The notes: generated by a model from the letters alone, not told the origin. A stretch of DNA of 64,000 nt from Candidatus Tisiphia endosymbiont of Nemotelus nigrinus (GCF_964026475.1 NZ_OZ032151.1:1364001-1428000), one strand, 5' to 3'; positions 18,825 through 29,903 are shown, numbered from the stretch's first letter. Numbers and translations are program-made.

Positions 18825-20213
18825 TTATTTACCTATACAAAAATTACTAAATATTTCCCCTAACACTTCTTCAACGCTAATTTTACCAGTAACATTACTC
18901 AAACTTCTAATAGCCATTCTAACATCTTCTGTGGCTAGCACTAAGTCATTTTCACTATTAAAATTATCATTAGTGAATTTTTCTAAATATTCCAATGCTT
19001 TTTCGATAAATGCTCGTTGACGTTGCCTAGTAATATGCGGTGTTTCGGTTAAACCAGCTATATTATGGGCAATATTTTCGATTTCCTTTAACAGACTATC
19101 CATTCCAATATTATCTTTTATAGAAATCTTTAAATAAATTTTATTTAAAGGAAGCAATTTATTGATACATACATCTATTTGGTACATTTCATTTAAAAGA
19201 TCAATTTTATTGATCAATATTATAGTATTGTCATCTATCAAATCGATAATACTAGTCATTTCCTCAAAATATGAGGGTGAGTTATTTAACTTTACAGCAT
19301 CAAGCATAATTATTTTGATGTCAGCCATTTTTGCTGATTCAATTGCTCGTTTGATGCCTTCTAATTCTATTAAATCATCACTTGCCCTTATACCAGCTGT
19401 GTCTTGTAATATAATTGGATAGCCTCCAATATCTAGATGCCCCTCAATTATATCACGAGTTGTACCCTCAATATTTGATACAATGGCGACGTCTCTTTGC
19501 ATCAAGAAATTAAGTAAGCTAGATTTACCAACATTAGGAGTTCCTAAAATAGTCAATTTAATGCCACTTCGAAGCAGTTCCCCCCGTCTATTATCGTTAA
19601 GGTGTTTTATTATAGCATATTTAAGTTCACCACTAAGAGTCATAACCCTATTTAATATTTCTTGTGGAATATCTTCATCGGGAAAATCAATATAAGCTTC
19701 CAGCAAACCGATAATGGTCAGTAAAGTTTGTCTCCACCCATTATAAAGCTCTTCGAGTCCTCCACCAACTTGTTTAACCGCCTGCCTATGTTGCCAAACA
19801 GTTTCTGCTTCAATTAAATCAGCAATACCTTCTGCTGCAGTTAAATCAAATTTGCCATTTAAAAACGCCCTACGAGTAAACTCCCCAGGTTCTGCCATTC
19901 TTAAACTATCGATGGTTAACAATATTTCAGTTAGCATGGCAGCAATTGCTATACTGCCATGGGTATATATTTCTACTACCTCTTCTCCAGTAAAGCTAGC
20001 TGGAGCTTGGAAGTATACTACCACTGCTTCATCAATTAATTCTTGATTTTTAGGATTTATAAGTTTTTTACAGTACATGACTCTAGGAATAAACGGGGCA
20101 TTATCATTTTTAAGCAGGTGTTTTAATGCAATCAAGCTTTTAGGTCCAGAAATACGGAAGACTGCAACGCCTGCTTTTCCTGGTTTGGAGCTTTGAGCAA
20201 AAATAGTTTCCAT
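18825..20213 (-). CDS. mnmE: tRNA modification GTPase MnmE (TrmE)
   Basis: Works with MnmG to add carboxymethylaminomethyl groups to wobble uridine of certain tRNAs. The N-terminal folate-binding domain ([20 protein letters not shown]) is followed by a helical domain with an inserted G domain: [12 protein letters not shown] (P-loop), DTAGIR, NKIDL. The C-terminal CIGK motif carries the catalytic cysteine. 462 residues is normal. It is the first gene of mnmE-xerC. Upstream, 20214-20451 is occupied by a family F repeat. Confidence 0.95.
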   Translation of the reverse strand: METIFAQSSKPGKAGVAVFRISGPKSLIALKHLLKNDNAPFIPRVMYCKKLINPKNQELIDEAVVVYFQAPASFTGEEVVEIYTHGSIAIAAMLTEILLTIDSLRMAEPGEFTRRAFLNGKFDLTAAEGIADLIEAETVWQHRQAVKQVGGGLEELYNGWRQTLLTIIGLLEAYIDFPDEDIPQEILNRVMTLSGELKYAIIKHLNDNRRGELLRSGIKLTILGTPNVGKSSLLNFLMQRDVAIVSNIEGTTRDIIEGHLDIGGYPIILQDTAGIRASDDLIELEGIKRAIESAKMADIKIIMLDAVKLNNSPSYFEEMTSIIDLIDDNTIILINKIDLLNEMYQIDVCINKLLPLNKIYLKISIKDNIGMDSLLKEIENIAHNIAGLTETPHITRQRQRAFIEKALEYLEKFTNDNFNSENDLVLATEDVRMAIRSLSNVTGKISVEEVLGEIFSNFCIGK

Positions 20214-20258
20214 GATGATAGAGCCTCTTGCTTAAGTAATTTATTTAATATAATATAT

Positions 20259-20420
20259 AATAGCTTAACCTGAATAAGTTCTTGAAACTCTAGGCGTCAT
20301 TGCGAGAAGCCACTTTGTGGCGACGAAGCAATCCAAGAAAATGATTAGATTTGGATTGCTTCGTCGTATTTACACACTCCTCGCTAATAGACGGAGTATA
20401 CTAAAATCGGGTTAGCTATA
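20259..20420. repeat. Family F repeat, copy 2
   Basis: Left end AATAGCTTAACCTGAATAAG (about 20259-20278) and right end GGGTTAGCTATA (ending 20420). The core palindrome GTCATTGCGAGAAGC, GACGAAGCAATCC, GGATTGCTTCGTCG lies between. It fills the gap between the divergent mnmE and glutamate dehydrogenase genes, so it must neighbour both promoters. Confidence 0.65.
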
Positions 20421-20463
20421 TAATTCTTAATCTTTGAAATAATTATAAAGTTTGGTAACAAAT

Positions 20464-23400
20464 ATGACAATAGAAAAGGTTACAATAAACAGTGTTACAG
20501 AGAGGGCATCTTTATCTTTAAGTAGGCTTACTTGTCAAGTACCTAATTATAAATCAGAAATTTTATCATTGAGTAAGGTAAAAAGTGGAGACCCGCTTTT
20601 TAGTAAATTTGTACAAAAATTTCTAGTTTATATTCCTGTAGATTATAGGTTTAAAGATAGACAAGAATTATTTGGTGAGTTTGCTCACAGTGCTTTTCAG
20701 TTCTTTAAAGAAAAACAGCATAAACGAAAATTGCAGATCGTTAGCACGATAATTGAAAATAATCCCGCAATTAATATTTTGCTATTAAATGATAATAAAT
20801 CATTCATCGTTGATTCGATTATTTGTTTATTAACATCTCTCAACTTGAAAGCTAAATTTTTACTCCATCCTGTTATAGCTTGCGTAAGAAATAATGATGG
20901 TCACTTACAAGAAATACTGGATATAAAGAAAGATAATGACGAATCTTTGGTACATATAACCATTCTAGGAAATTTTGATCAGAAAGATATTAACTCTTTA
21001 GAAAATTCCTTAAATGAAATTTTAGATCAAGTAGACACTACCCATAATGTATGGTCTAAACTATTAAACAGAGTGACGATGATTTCAGACGAGATCAAAA
21101 ATAATCATCAATTATATAATGACAACCATTTGGATTATAATGAGTCTACACATTTCTTAAACTGGCTAAAAAATGATAATTTTACTTTTCTAGGTATGAT
21201 TAACTTTGATCTAATTTCCAAAGATTTTTTATCAGAAGAGGGTGTCAAAAAAATATGGCAAGGGCAAGATACTAGAAACGAAATTATTGATATTATCGAA
21301 CGTTCAGCAAGTCCATTACATAACAATAAATTAGTCATTTTAGGTAAGATTAATACCATATCAAGTGTACATAGAAATAACTTAGTAGATTACATTTTAG
21401 TTAAGAGAATTGATCAGGATAAAAAATATCTTTCAGGTAGCATAATTTTTGGTTTATATAGTTCTGCAATATATTACCAACCAGTTACTGATATTCCTAT
21501 ATTGAAACAAAAACTACAATTCGTTTTAGATAAAGCCGCCTTTTCAACTGATGGATATAATACCAAAAAGCTTAAAAGTATAGTCCAAACCTTACCTAGA
21601 GAAGCCTTGATACAGATTGATGAAGGTGAGCTATATTGTATGTGCTTACATGTACTTTCAGGTATGATGAGTAGAAAACTCAAATTATTTATTCAACAAG
21701 ATTGGTCTGGTTGTTTTATTAATATTATAATATTCTTATCAAGAGATCGTTTAACACCAGAAGTACATAGTGCAATAAATTGTTATTTATCGGAGACACT
21801 TAATGGTATAATATTATCAGATTATATGGCAGAAGTAGCGGAAAATTTTTCATATTTATTTGTCACGTTAGAAGTACAGAATAAAAATAGTTTTGATTTT
21901 GAAGTTGAAACAATAGAGCAAGAGTTAGATAAAATTTCCACTCGTTGGAGTGAGGATTTCTATCATAATTTATGTAAAAATTTTGGTGAATATCAGGGAG
22001 GAGTAAATTTTAAACTTTTTGACCCAATTTTTCCTATTAATTATAGAGAGAAATTTAATGGACAAACAACTTTAACAGATATTAAGTATCTAAAAGAAGC
22101 TAGTATCTATCACAAGCCTATATTTAATTTAATTGCCATAAACAATATGGCATTTCAGCTAAAAATTTACAGCCCTGCACCCAAATTAGCTCTTTCAGAC
22201 CTACTACCATCTATAGAAAATTTGGGATTCAAAGCCATAGATGAACAAAGCTTTGCTATAAAAGAAGCAGGAGATATAAAAGAAAGTTGGATATATGAAT
22301 TCACTCTCGAACCATTGATCACTATTGAAGGCAATATTGATCTACTCAAAGCAAATGTAGAAGAGGCTTTAGATAAAATATCTCTAGGACTTCTAGCTAA
22401 TGATTCTTTAAGCAAATTGATAGTGTTATCAGGATTTAATTGGTGGCAAGTTAAATTAGTTAAAGCATTAACTAGATATTTACATCAAACGGGCTTTATC
22501 TATGGTAAGGGCTATGTTCAATTGATTTTAATAAAACATTTTTTATATACTAAAATGTTAGTTGATTTGTTTGATGCTAAATTTAATCCGGCAAATTCTT
22601 CAGATGAGTACACAAGAACTATAAAAAATAGTATACTTAGCTATCTTAATAAAATCACCAGTAGTAGTGAGGATAAAGTTCTAAGGTATATGTTTGGTAT
22701 TATTGAAGCTATTGTTAGAACTAATTGTTATCAGCCTATCTCTAATGACTTAGAAAATGCAGCTAACAAACATAATATAGCCTGTAAAAATTATTTTTCT
22801 TTTAAATTTGATTCAAAAAAAGTTCCTAATTTACCTTTGCCAGTACCATTTGCCGAAATATTTGTTTATGCTAATGATTTTGAAGCTATTCATTTACGAG
22901 GTGGTAAAGTATCTCGTGGTGGTATTAGATGGTCTGATAGAGGAGAAGATTATAGAACAGAAGTATTAGGGCTAATGAAAGCACAAAGCACCAAAAATTC
23001 GGTCATTGTTCCTTTCGACGGCTCAAAAGGTGGTTTTTTCCTTAATTTCACTGATGATAATATGACTCGTCAAGAATATATGGCAAAAGCTATAGAATGT
23101 TATAAGAATTTTCTCCGTGGTTTACTTGACATCACTGATAATATAGTTAATGGCAAAATTATCCAACCGCAAAATACTATTATCTACGACCAAGAAGACC
23201 CATATCTAGTAGTTGCGGCAGATAAAGGCACGTCAACTTTTTCGGATTATGCAAATAGTGTATCTGCAGAATATAATTTTTGGTTAGGTGATGCTTTTGC
23301 TTCAGGCGGCTCTGCCGGTTATGACCATAAAAAAATGGCTATTACTTCAAAAGGAGCGTGGATTTCTGTAGCAAGTCATTTCTACGCTATGGGTATTGAT

Positions 23401-25308
23401 GTACAAAAATATCCTATTACTGTTGTTGGCATTGGAGATATGTCTGGAGATGTTTTTGGTAACGGCATGCTTAGGTCTAATGCAATAAAACTTGTTGCCG
23501 CATTTAATCATAAACATATATTTATTGACCCACAACCTGATCCAATTATTAGTTTTAATGAACGTATGAGATTGTTCGGGTTACCTACATCAAATTGGTC
23601 TGACTATAATCAGCAGTTAATTTCAAAAGGTGGGGGGGTTTTTGAGCGAAGTAGTAAGTCTATCTTGTTATCTACAGAAGCCAAATTATTGCTAAAGATA
23701 GATGTTGACCAATTAACGCCAGAACAGCTGATTAGGGCTATTTTACAAGCAGAAGTTGATTTGCTGTGGAACGGTGGTATAGGAACCTATATAAAGGCTT
23801 CGACAGAAAGTCACCTAGAGATAGGCGATAAGGCAAATGATAATCTGAGAGTCAATGGTAGGGATATTAGAGCTAAAGTAATAGGGGAAGGGGGAAATAT
23901 TGGTGTATCGCAACAAGGTAGAATAGAATATAGCAAGCTCGGTGGACAGATAAATACTGATTTCATTGATAATTCAGCTGGTGTTGATTGCTCCGATCAT
24001 GAGGTAAATATAAAAATTGCTCTTAATCAAGCTATGTCTTCTAAGAAAATCAGTTTAGAAGAACGTAATAAGCTATTGTCAACTATGACCAAACAAGTTG
24101 AAGAATTGGTGTTAGTTGATAATTATAAGCAGAATCAAGCAATTAATATCATGCAATTATCTCGTATTTCGACTATCGAGATATTTAGCCAGTTTATTGA
24201 TACTTTAGAAGAAGAAAAATTAATTGATCGAACTGTTGAGTTTCTACCAACTCGGGAGGAGTTAATTCGAAGGACACTTAATAAGGAAAATATAACCCGT
24301 CCTGAGCTTTGTGTATTACTTTCTTATAGTAAACGCTCAGTCTATCATGATTTAATAACAGCAACATTCTCAAAAGATAAATATTTTGAGTCTTATCTGA
24401 TTAATTATTTCCCAGCACTAATGCAAGAAAAATTTCGTGATGAGATTTTATCTCATCCACTTAAGCATGAAATTATTCGAACCGTTGTAACAAATAAAAT
24501 TATTAATCAGTTAGGCGGTCCATCACTTAATCTTATAAAACGTGACACTGGTGCTGCTCTTTGTGATATGGTTCGTTCATATACCATTATCTGTGAAATT
24601 TTTGATTTGGATAATTTATGGACTATAGTGGAATCTCTACCAAGTACTATAGAATATAAAGTTAAAATTGACATGTTCACTGAACTTGCTAAAATTATGC
24701 GTAGAGGTATCTCTTGGTTTTTAAAGCATATAAAACATCCTATCAATATCAGCGATACTATCGATGAATTTTATGAACCATCTAGGATGCTTAGCAAAGT
24801 GGTGAGTAAGTTTCTTTTAGGGGAAGCAAAGAATAAATTTGATGATAAAGTTAAGCAATATACTTTATTGGGAGTAACAAATGAGATAGCTCAGAGGGTT
24901 GCAACCCTTGATAGCTTAGTATCGGTTTTTGACATAATATATATTGCAAAAAAGACCAAAGCTACAAATAATGATGTTGCTAGTTTATATTTTGCTACTG
25001 GTAATAAATTTAGTATTGATTGGCTTCGTAAATCTTGTGATAAACAGCTAAATGATTCTTATTGGAATAGATTATCAACGCAATCCTTAAAAGATGATTT
25101 GTATGATAAACAAAGACAATTATTAATTAAAATAATTAACAAATCTAAAGTAAGTATTGATTTAGATTTATGGATTGATAATAATATAGACTCTGCATCT
25201 ATTTTCCTAGATTTTGTCAAGGGAATTAGATTGCAGGAAAATATTGACTTAAATATTTTAATTTTAGCAAATAAGAAGTTTGAAAGCTTTTTGCGTAAAC
25301 TTGAGTAG
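20464..25308 (+). CDS. gdhB: NAD-dependent glutamate dehydrogenase, large (GDH-180) type
   Basis: Oxidatively deaminates glutamate to 2-oxoglutarate with NAD, feeding the TCA cycle; glutamate is a main energy source of Rickettsia-like bacteria. About 1,614 residues, typical of the GDH-180 class. The long N-terminal regulatory part has ACT-like segments; the catalytic core includes HLRGGKVSRGGIRWSDR, VPFDGSKGGFF, GIGDMSGDVFGNGML and GGNIGVSQQGRIEY. ATG 20464 (MTIEKVT) is chosen; an in-frame TTG 12 bases upstream has no ribosome site. Six bases separate it from the RodZ-like gene. Confidence 0.95.
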   Translation: MTIEKVTINSVTERASLSLSRLTCQVPNYKSEILSLSKVKSGDPLFSKFVQKFLVYIPVDYRFKDRQELFGEFAHSAFQFFKEKQHKRKLQIVSTIIENNPAINILLLNDNKSFIVDSIICLLTSLNLKAKFLLHPVIACVRNNDGHLQEILDIKKDNDESLVHITILGNFDQKDINSLENSLNEILDQVDTTHNVWSKLLNRVTMISDEIKNNHQLYNDNHLDYNESTHFLNWLKNDNFTFLGMINFDLISKDFLSEEGVKKIWQGQDTRNEIIDIIERSASPLHNNKLVILGKINTISSVHRNNLVDYILVKRIDQDKKYLSGSIIFGLYSSAIYYQPVTDIPILKQKLQFVLDKAAFSTDGYNTKKLKSIVQTLPREALIQIDEGELYCMCLHVLSGMMSRKLKLFIQQDWSGCFINIIIFLSRDRLTPEVHSAINCYLSETLNGIILSDYMAEVAENFSYLFVTLEVQNKNSFDFEVETIEQELDKISTRWSEDFYHNLCKNFGEYQGGVNFKLFDPIFPINYREKFNGQTTLTDIKYLKEASIYHKPIFNLIAINNMAFQLKIYSPAPKLALSDLLPSIENLGFKAIDEQSFAIKEAGDIKESWIYEFTLEPLITIEGNIDLLKANVEEALDKISLGLLANDSLSKLIVLSGFNWWQVKLVKALTRYLHQTGFIYGKGYVQLILIKHFLYTKMLVDLFDAKFNPANSSDEYTRTIKNSILSYLNKITSSSEDKVLRYMFGIIEAIVRTNCYQPISNDLENAANKHNIACKNYFSFKFDSKKVPNLPLPVPFAEIFVYANDFEAIHLRGGKVSRGGIRWSDRGEDYRTEVLGLMKAQSTKNSVIVPFDGSKGGFFLNFTDDNMTRQEYMAKAIECYKNFLRGLLDITDNIVNGKIIQPQNTIIYDQEDPYLVVAADKGTSTFSDYANSVSAEYNFWLGDAFASGGSAGYDHKKMAITSKGAWISVASHFYAMGIDVQKYPITVVGIGDMSGDVFGNGMLRSNAIKLVAAFNHKHIFIDPQPDPIISFNERMRLFGLPTSNWSDYNQQLISKGGGVFERSSKSILLSTEAKLLLKIDVDQLTPEQLIRAILQAEVDLLWNGGIGTYIKASTESHLEIGDKANDNLRVNGRDIRAKVIGEGGNIGVSQQGRIEYSKLGGQINTDFIDNSAGVDCSDHEVNIKIALNQAMSSKKISLEERNKLLSTMTKQVEELVLVDNYKQNQAINIMQLSRISTIEIFSQFIDTLEEEKLIDRTVEFLPTREELIRRTLNKENITRPELCVLLSYSKRSVYHDLITATFSKDKYFESYLINYFPALMQEKFRDEILSHPLKHEIIRTVVTNKIINQLGGPSLNLIKRDTGAALCDMVRSYTIICEIFDLDNLWTIVESLPSTIEYKVKIDMFTELAKIMRRGISWFLKHIKHPINISDTIDEFYEPSRMLSKVVSKFLLGEAKNKFDDKVKQYTLLGVTNEIAQRVATLDSLVSVFDIIYIAKKTKATNNDVASLYFATGNKFSIDWLRKSCDKQLNDSYWNRLSTQSLKDDLYDKQRQLLIKIINKSKVSIDLDLWIDNNIDSASIFLDFVKGIRLQENIDLNILILANKKFESFLRKLE

Positions 25309-25314
25309 AATGTT

Positions 25315-25668
25315 ATGTCGTCATCCCTAAAACAAGCGAGAATAGAGTCTGGTAAAACTCTTGAAGAGATATCTGCTTATTTGAAAATTAGAAAGCAATA
25401 TTTAGCAGCTCTTGAAGAAGGAGACATAGATTCAATGCCAGCGGAAGTTTATGTAAAGGGTTATCTTAAGTTATATTCAAATTATTTAGGGATAGTTTTA
25501 AATTCTAGTGAGGAAGATGAACAAGGAGTCCCTAAAGATATTGACCTCAAAAATAGGCCTGATCCAATGGCATCTGATTATAAATGGAAAAAACAGCTAA
25601 TTATAATCTCTATTTTAATGTTAATAATAATTCCAATAATTTTCCACTTAATATTACCATATGAATGA
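25315..25668 (+). CDS. RodZ-like protein: N-terminal HTH with one membrane segment
   Basis: 117 residues. The HTH_25-type DNA-binding-like domain (residues 1-70) has LKQARIESGKTLEEISAYLKIRKQYLAALEEGDIDSMP in the arrangement of RodZ, including VYVKGYLKLYSNYLGI. A membrane segment spans about residues 92-113. The periplasmic domain of full RodZ is missing, so this is a short form. In RodZ the HTH binds MreB at the membrane to set rod shape. Its position beside zapA and ftsK supports a cell-shape or division role. The stop overlaps the next start by 4 bases (ATGA). Confidence 0.75.
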   Translation: MSSSLKQARIESGKTLEEISAYLKIRKQYLAALEEGDIDSMPAEVYVKGYLKLYSNYLGIVLNSSEEDEQGVPKDIDLKNRPDPMASDYKWKKQLIIISILMLIIIPIIFHLILPYE

Positions 25669-25874
25669 CAATAACTAACGATTTGTTACTTAAATTAATG
25701 CAAGAAGTGGATCAAGGGGTTGAAGGTCTTTTGTCGGATATTGCGGAGCAACATGAAGAAATTAATAAACTGAAAGACGAAAATAAACATCTCAAGGATA
25801 ATTATGCAAAAATACTTGAGCAAATAGCTGTATATATTGCTGAACTGGAAGAAATGAAACATAAAAACACATAA
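25665..25874 (+). CDS. Small coiled-coil protein upstream of zapA
   Basis: 69 residues, largely one predicted coiled coil (EINKLKDENKHLKDNYAKILEQ) with no signal or membrane segment. Not recognised as a named family. Other alphaproteobacteria often have a short coiled-coil protein directly before zapA, so it may be a division accessory protein; that is inference from position. It is translationally coupled to the RodZ-like gene (ATGA overlap) and lies 5 bases before zapA. Confidence 0.6.
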   Translation: MTITNDLLLKLMQEVDQGVEGLLSDIAEQHEEINKLKDENKHLKDNYAKILEQIAVYIAELEEMKHKNT

Positions 25875-25879
25875 TATAG

Positions 25880-26197
25880 ATGTCTATAGTAAAAATAATA
25901 CTGGGTAGCAAAACTTTTCAATTGGCATGTAGCGACGGATCGGAAGAAGAATTGTGTAATATTGCAACCAAGTTAAATGAAAATATTACACAAATAAAAA
26001 AGGTTAGTCCATCAGCATCATTTGAACTATTATTAGTTATGTCTGCCTTAAGTTTACAGGAACAAGTACAAAGTTTGACTAATAAAATCGCTAAAATCGA
26101 TGGTGATAAAATACCTTGCGAAGAAGAGAAATTTGCAGAAACGTTAAGTACTATAGCAGGATATTTAGAAGACCTTGCAAGAAAGATTGGAAAGTGA
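25880..26197 (+). CDS. zapA: Cell division protein ZapA
   Basis: Binds and bundles FtsZ filaments at the division site. 105 residues: the N-terminal globular part begins SIVKIILGSKTFQLAC with GSEEELCNIATKLNENI typical of ZapA, and the C-terminal half is a coiled coil used for tetramerisation. It is the last protein gene of the gdhB to zapA run. The probable 6S RNA follows directly, an arrangement conserved in many Proteobacteria, which supports both calls. Confidence 0.85.
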   Translation: MSIVKIILGSKTFQLACSDGSEEELCNIATKLNENITQIKKVSPSASFELLLVMSALSLQEQVQSLTNKIAKIDGDKIPCEEEKFAETLSTIAGYLEDLARKIGK

Positions 26198-26204
26198 TAT
26201 TATA

Positions 26205-26400
26205 AAATACTCGGTATATCGATTTAAAATAAATCTCTTGAAGAAAGAGTGAGAAGATATGAGCTGCTTGGTTCGTGAGCTTAATGTATATTGCCCCGGG
26301 ACTATAATTTTTATTGTTAGGAAGCATCCCTGTCTGAGTCTACTATGCAGATATATGGATTCCATTTATACATACTAGGTTCTTTGAGGATCTTAGGCAA
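26205..26400 (+). ncRNA. ssrS: Probable 6S RNA
   Basis: The 236-base gap between zapA and ftsK holds no frame but has a rod-like fold. ATCTCTTGAAGAA (26233-26245) pairs with TTCTTTGAGGAT (26380-26391) over 12 base pairs with one bulge, and the middle (GCATCCCTGTCTGAG, near 26320) could be the open bubble that mimics a promoter. Location directly after zapA is the classical site of 6S RNA, which binds sigma-70 RNA polymerase. Ends are approximate. The call rests on position and folding by eye, not on a covariance search. Confidence 0.6.
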
Positions 26401-26433
26401 CGACCAAAGTGGTTCATTTTTTAGGCAAATTTT

Positions 26434-28659
26434 GTGCTATATTACATAAACAGGATTCTTACTAATAATAGAGTGCAGTCTGCTTTGTTAATGTTGGTGG
26501 GCTGCATTACTATTTTATTACTAGTAACTTATAATCCAAACGATCCTTCTTTTAATTCTGTAACAGGCAAATATCCAAGCAATTTATTAGGTTATTTTGG
26601 TTGTTATTTGGCGGATATTTTTTACCAGTTTTTTGGTATAGCATCGTTTATTTTACCAATTTGTTGTTTTTTTTGGTCTTTGAGCGTGTGGCGTTTAGAG
26701 AAAAAATGGGTTAGCATCAGGATAATGGTGCTGCTGCTTTCAATTATATCATTATCGGTAGTCTGCACTAATATAAAAATTGATTATTTACCATCAGGTG
26801 CCGGCGGAACAGTTGGTACTATTATTTATCCATTAGTCAAACAATTAGATGCTAGAGCCGATTACGCTTTAATTATTATTACATTTATTTTATTATTTTT
26901 ATTAGCAGAAATAAAATTTTCAGCTTTTTGGAATGCTATAATCAAATTATTTCAACTAATACCTTATAGAAAATTTATCCCCTTACCTAAAATATCAACA
27001 AATAGCAACTCAACTAAACCAGTTCTGACAAAAAAAACTCCTTTTATTAATCAAGAAGAAGCTTCATATGCTGATAGACTAGATGGATTCCCAGGAAAAA
27101 ATAATGACACGCAATCTCATTTTTTAAGGAAACAATCTTCATTGAAAAAAGAAAATGACCAATTACTAGACCTGCCTCCTATCGAATTATTAAAACAAGC
27201 TGACAGTCAAAATATAAAAGTAGAAACTTCATCCGAACTACAAAATAATGCCCAAACACTGTTAACTGTTCTGAATGATTTTGGTGTTAAAGGTCAGGTC
27301 ATTAATATTAGCCAAGGTCCAGTTGTCACCTTATATGAATTTGAGCCAGCTGCCGGTACTAAATCTTCTAGGATTATAGGTCTATCAGACGATATTGCCA
27401 GATCATTATCTGCAATATCAACTAGAATAGCTGTAATAGCAGGTAGAAACGTTTTAGGTATTGAATTACCCAATAAGCAACGAGCTTTCTTTTGTCTAAG
27501 AGAACTAATTGAAACACCGGAATATCAAGATAGTAGTATTATGCTACCATTGATTTTAGGTAAGGATCTAGCTGGCAAGCCTTGTGTTGCAGATTTAGCA
27601 AAAATGCCCCATTTGTTAGTTGCAGGTACGACTGGTTCCGGTAAATCAGTAGCAATTAACGCTATGATAATTTCCATACTTTACCGCTATACCCCAGAAG
27701 AATGCCGGTTAATAATGATCGATCCCAAAATGCTTGAACTGTCAACCTATGATGGCATACCACATCTTCTAACCCCAGTGGTTACCGAACCAAGTAAAGC
27801 CGTGGTAGCTCTGAAATGGGCAGTAAAAGAGATGGAAAATCGTTATAGAGCAATGTCAAATATTGGGGTTAGAAATATAGCAGGTTATAATGCTAAAATT
27901 ATGGAAGCTGCGTCAAACGGTAAAATATTGGAACGTTCTGTCCAAACAGGATTTGATCCGGAAACCGGTAAACCTATTTATGAAACAATTGAAATGAATA
28001 TGGAGAAATTACCATTCATTGTAGTAATTGTTGATGAAATGGCTGACTTAATGCTGGTAGCTGGCAAGGATATCGAATTATCGATACAACGTCTGGCTCA
28101 AATGGCAAGAGCGGCAGGTATTCATATTATCATGGCAACTCAGAGACCTTCCGTTGATGTTATTACTGGGGTGATTAAAGCTAATTTTCCGAGCCGTATC
28201 AGTTTTAAAGTGACTTCTAAGATTGACAGTAGAACTATTCTTGGTGAACAAGGTTCTGAGCAGTTACTTGGTATGGGAGATATGCTTTATATGGGTAATT
28301 CGTCAAAAATTACTAGAGTTCATGGTCCATTTGTTGATGATAAAGAGGTGGAAAAAATAACTCAATATTTAAGATCAACAGGAGTGCCTGAATATATTTC
28401 AGCAGTGACTCAGCAATTAGATGATGATGAATTAAATGCCGAAGGTCTAGGAGATGACTCAACAAATGATGAGGCTTTATATAAAAGAGCTGTGCAAATA
28501 GTACAGTTAGAACGAAAAGTATCAATTAGCTATATACAAAGATGTTTACGAATTGGTTATAATCGAGCTGCTACTCTTGTTGAAAAAATGGAACAAAATG
28601 GGGTAATATCTCCTCCTAACCATACTGGTAAAAGAGAAATATTATTGCCAGAAAATTAG
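26434..28659 (+). CDS. ftsK: DNA translocase FtsK
   Basis: Septal motor that pumps chromosome ends and activates XerCD at dif. About four membrane segments lie in residues 15-165, then a short linker (180-260), then the motor: Walker A GTTGSGKS at about residue 402, IDPKMLELS, Walker [11 protein letters not shown] and [12 protein letters not shown]. The C-terminal gamma winged helix ([33 protein letters not shown]) reads KOPS. The start is GTG 26434 (LYYINRIL follows). The 741-residue length equals Rickettsia FtsK proteins with their short linker. Confidence 0.95.
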   Translation: MLYYINRILTNNRVQSALLMLVGCITILLLVTYNPNDPSFNSVTGKYPSNLLGYFGCYLADIFYQFFGIASFILPICCFFWSLSVWRLEKKWVSIRIMVLLLSIISLSVVCTNIKIDYLPSGAGGTVGTIIYPLVKQLDARADYALIIITFILLFLLAEIKFSAFWNAIIKLFQLIPYRKFIPLPKISTNSNSTKPVLTKKTPFINQEEASYADRLDGFPGKNNDTQSHFLRKQSSLKKENDQLLDLPPIELLKQADSQNIKVETSSELQNNAQTLLTVLNDFGVKGQVINISQGPVVTLYEFEPAAGTKSSRIIGLSDDIARSLSAISTRIAVIAGRNVLGIELPNKQRAFFCLRELIETPEYQDSSIMLPLILGKDLAGKPCVADLAKMPHLLVAGTTGSGKSVAINAMIISILYRYTPEECRLIMIDPKMLELSTYDGIPHLLTPVVTEPSKAVVALKWAVKEMENRYRAMSNIGVRNIAGYNAKIMEAASNGKILERSVQTGFDPETGKPIYETIEMNMEKLPFIVVIVDEMADLMLVAGKDIELSIQRLAQMARAAGIHIIMATQRPSVDVITGVIKANFPSRISFKVTSKIDSRTILGEQGSEQLLGMGDMLYMGNSSKITRVHGPFVDDKEVEKITQYLRSTGVPEYISAVTQQLDDDELNAEGLGDDSTNDEALYKRAVQIVQLERKVSISYIQRCLRIGYNRAATLVEKMEQNGVISPPNHTGKREILLPEN

Positions 28660-28699
28660 CCATAGAATTTTGCTTGTGTAGAATGTGAAGGAAAATTGT

Positions 28700-28762
28700 A
28701 TGGTATCAAGCACTTTTTGTAAATATTTCCAAGGATTGATGTTATTCCATTTTGCAGTTTCA
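28700..28762 (-). pseudogene. IS66 transposase C-terminal fragment
   Basis: The minus strand reads IETAKWNNINPWKYLQKVLD, matching the conserved C-terminal end of IS66 TnpC transposases (LIETAKxNGxxPxxYLxxVL). It covers about 20 codons with no flanking IS66 sequence. It is bounded at 28768 by a family E end. Only a relic, but it records an IS66 element once present at this spot. Confidence 0.5.
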
Positions 28763-28782
28763 ATTAGTACTACAGTTGTAGA

Positions 28783-29673
28783 TTGAGTAAATTCTCTGTA
28801 ACCAGTAATGGTAAAAGATACATTTTAAGAAAAAATGGTTCTATAGCCCGAAAACTTGAGTTTGACAGGAATAACCGAGTTAAAAAACTGGTGGCAAAGG
28901 TGGAAGAACGTAATATATATGTATCAACCCATAAGAAAGCAAAGCCAAAAACTGGTTTAAATAATATCCAAAAGATTGCTGAAGAATGGCGGATAGATAA
29001 ATTTATCAACCTAAAATTAGATGGCAACCAAATAGTGGTTGAAATTGATCAAGATAAGAAAAAAGAATTGTTTGCTCTCGATGGTTGTTATGCGATTGAA
29101 ACACAGATTGAGATTAGACACTGTTAACAAAGCTTATTTGATTGATGAATTAATGGATTTTTTAACAAAAATTAATAAGATTTTTGCCGGAATAGTATAC
29201 CTATTTCAAAAAAATCTTATAATTTGCAGCAAAAAAGACTTTATTCACCAATTAAATAAGCTTTGTTAACAGTGTCTAAACTGATGAGTAAAGAATTGGT
29301 TGATAAAGCCTACCATAATCTACATGAAGTAGAATCGAATTTTAGCAGTATGAAGACGGGATTGCTGGAAGTAAGGCCGATTTTTTTAAGGAAAAGCAAT
29401 AGAACAAAGGGACATGTATTTGTCTGTATGTTGGCATTAAAAATATGACACTATATGAAAAATAAGTTGAAATATGGTTGTGGAGTAACTAAGGATGGTA
29501 AATATAATGTGACCATTGAGGAAGCATTAAGAGAGTTGGATAAAATATGTTTTTTGTATTATACTATCAAAGGTTGTAAAGTAGCAAGATTATCAAAATT
29601 AAGCGAGTTTCAACAAAATTTGTTGAATTTATTTGATTTAACTATGCCCCAAATGATAAAATCTGTAAAATGA
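28783..29673 (+). pseudogene. IS4-superfamily (IS1634-type) transposase, broken
   Basis: Three stretches belong to one gene. 28783-29116 has LDGCYAIET near its end. A 160-bp family C element interrupts it (29117-29276). The frame resumes with KLMSKELVDKAYHNLHEVE and ESNFSSMKTG, typical of the C-terminal part of IS1634-like transposases. Joining the flanks at a single TA restores the frame exactly. An in-frame TGA after MLALKI (29446-29448) then cuts off a last part (KLKYGCGVTKDG onward) to 29673. The N-terminus is missing too, so the gene is dead from several events. Confidence 0.75.
29117..29276. repeat. Family C element, copy 2 (160 bp), inside the transposase gene
   Basis: Ends GACACTGTTAACAAAGCTTA and TAAGCTTTGTTAACAGTGTC, flanked by TA (29115-29116 and 29277-29278). 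It is inverted relative to the copies at 6323 and 62802. Removing it and one TA joins the codons as GAG ATT AAA CTG and restores the transposase frame, which fixes the boundaries and the TA duplication. Confidence 0.9.
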
Positions 29674-29803
29674 TAATGTATAGCCAGTAACTAAAATGTA
29701 AACTTTTGTCCTACACACCGCATAGCAACCCTACTTTAAAGCATAATTCTTGCTCATATTTATCTCGAAGACAAGTCGCGATGACGGTTGTTTGTTCTTA
29801 TAA

Positions 29804-29903
29804 CCTAGCACTACAGTTGTAGACTGAATAAATTATAGAAAATTTGAGGGTTTTCTTTACAATATGGTTTCTAGTTTTTGAAATCTACAGCTGTAGTGTT
29901 AGG
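29804..29903. repeat. Family E element (100 bp)
   Basis: Inverted ends CCTAGCACTACAGTTGTAGA (29804) and TCTACAGCTGTAGTGTTAGG (ending 29903). It sits within a decayed core repeat (TCGCGATGACGG before and CTTCGCAATGACA after). Solo ends occur near 3050-3070 and 28768-28785. The remaining sequence in 29674-29975 shows H-like arms (TGCCATGGGTTATGC near 29952) and no gene. Confidence 0.6.
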
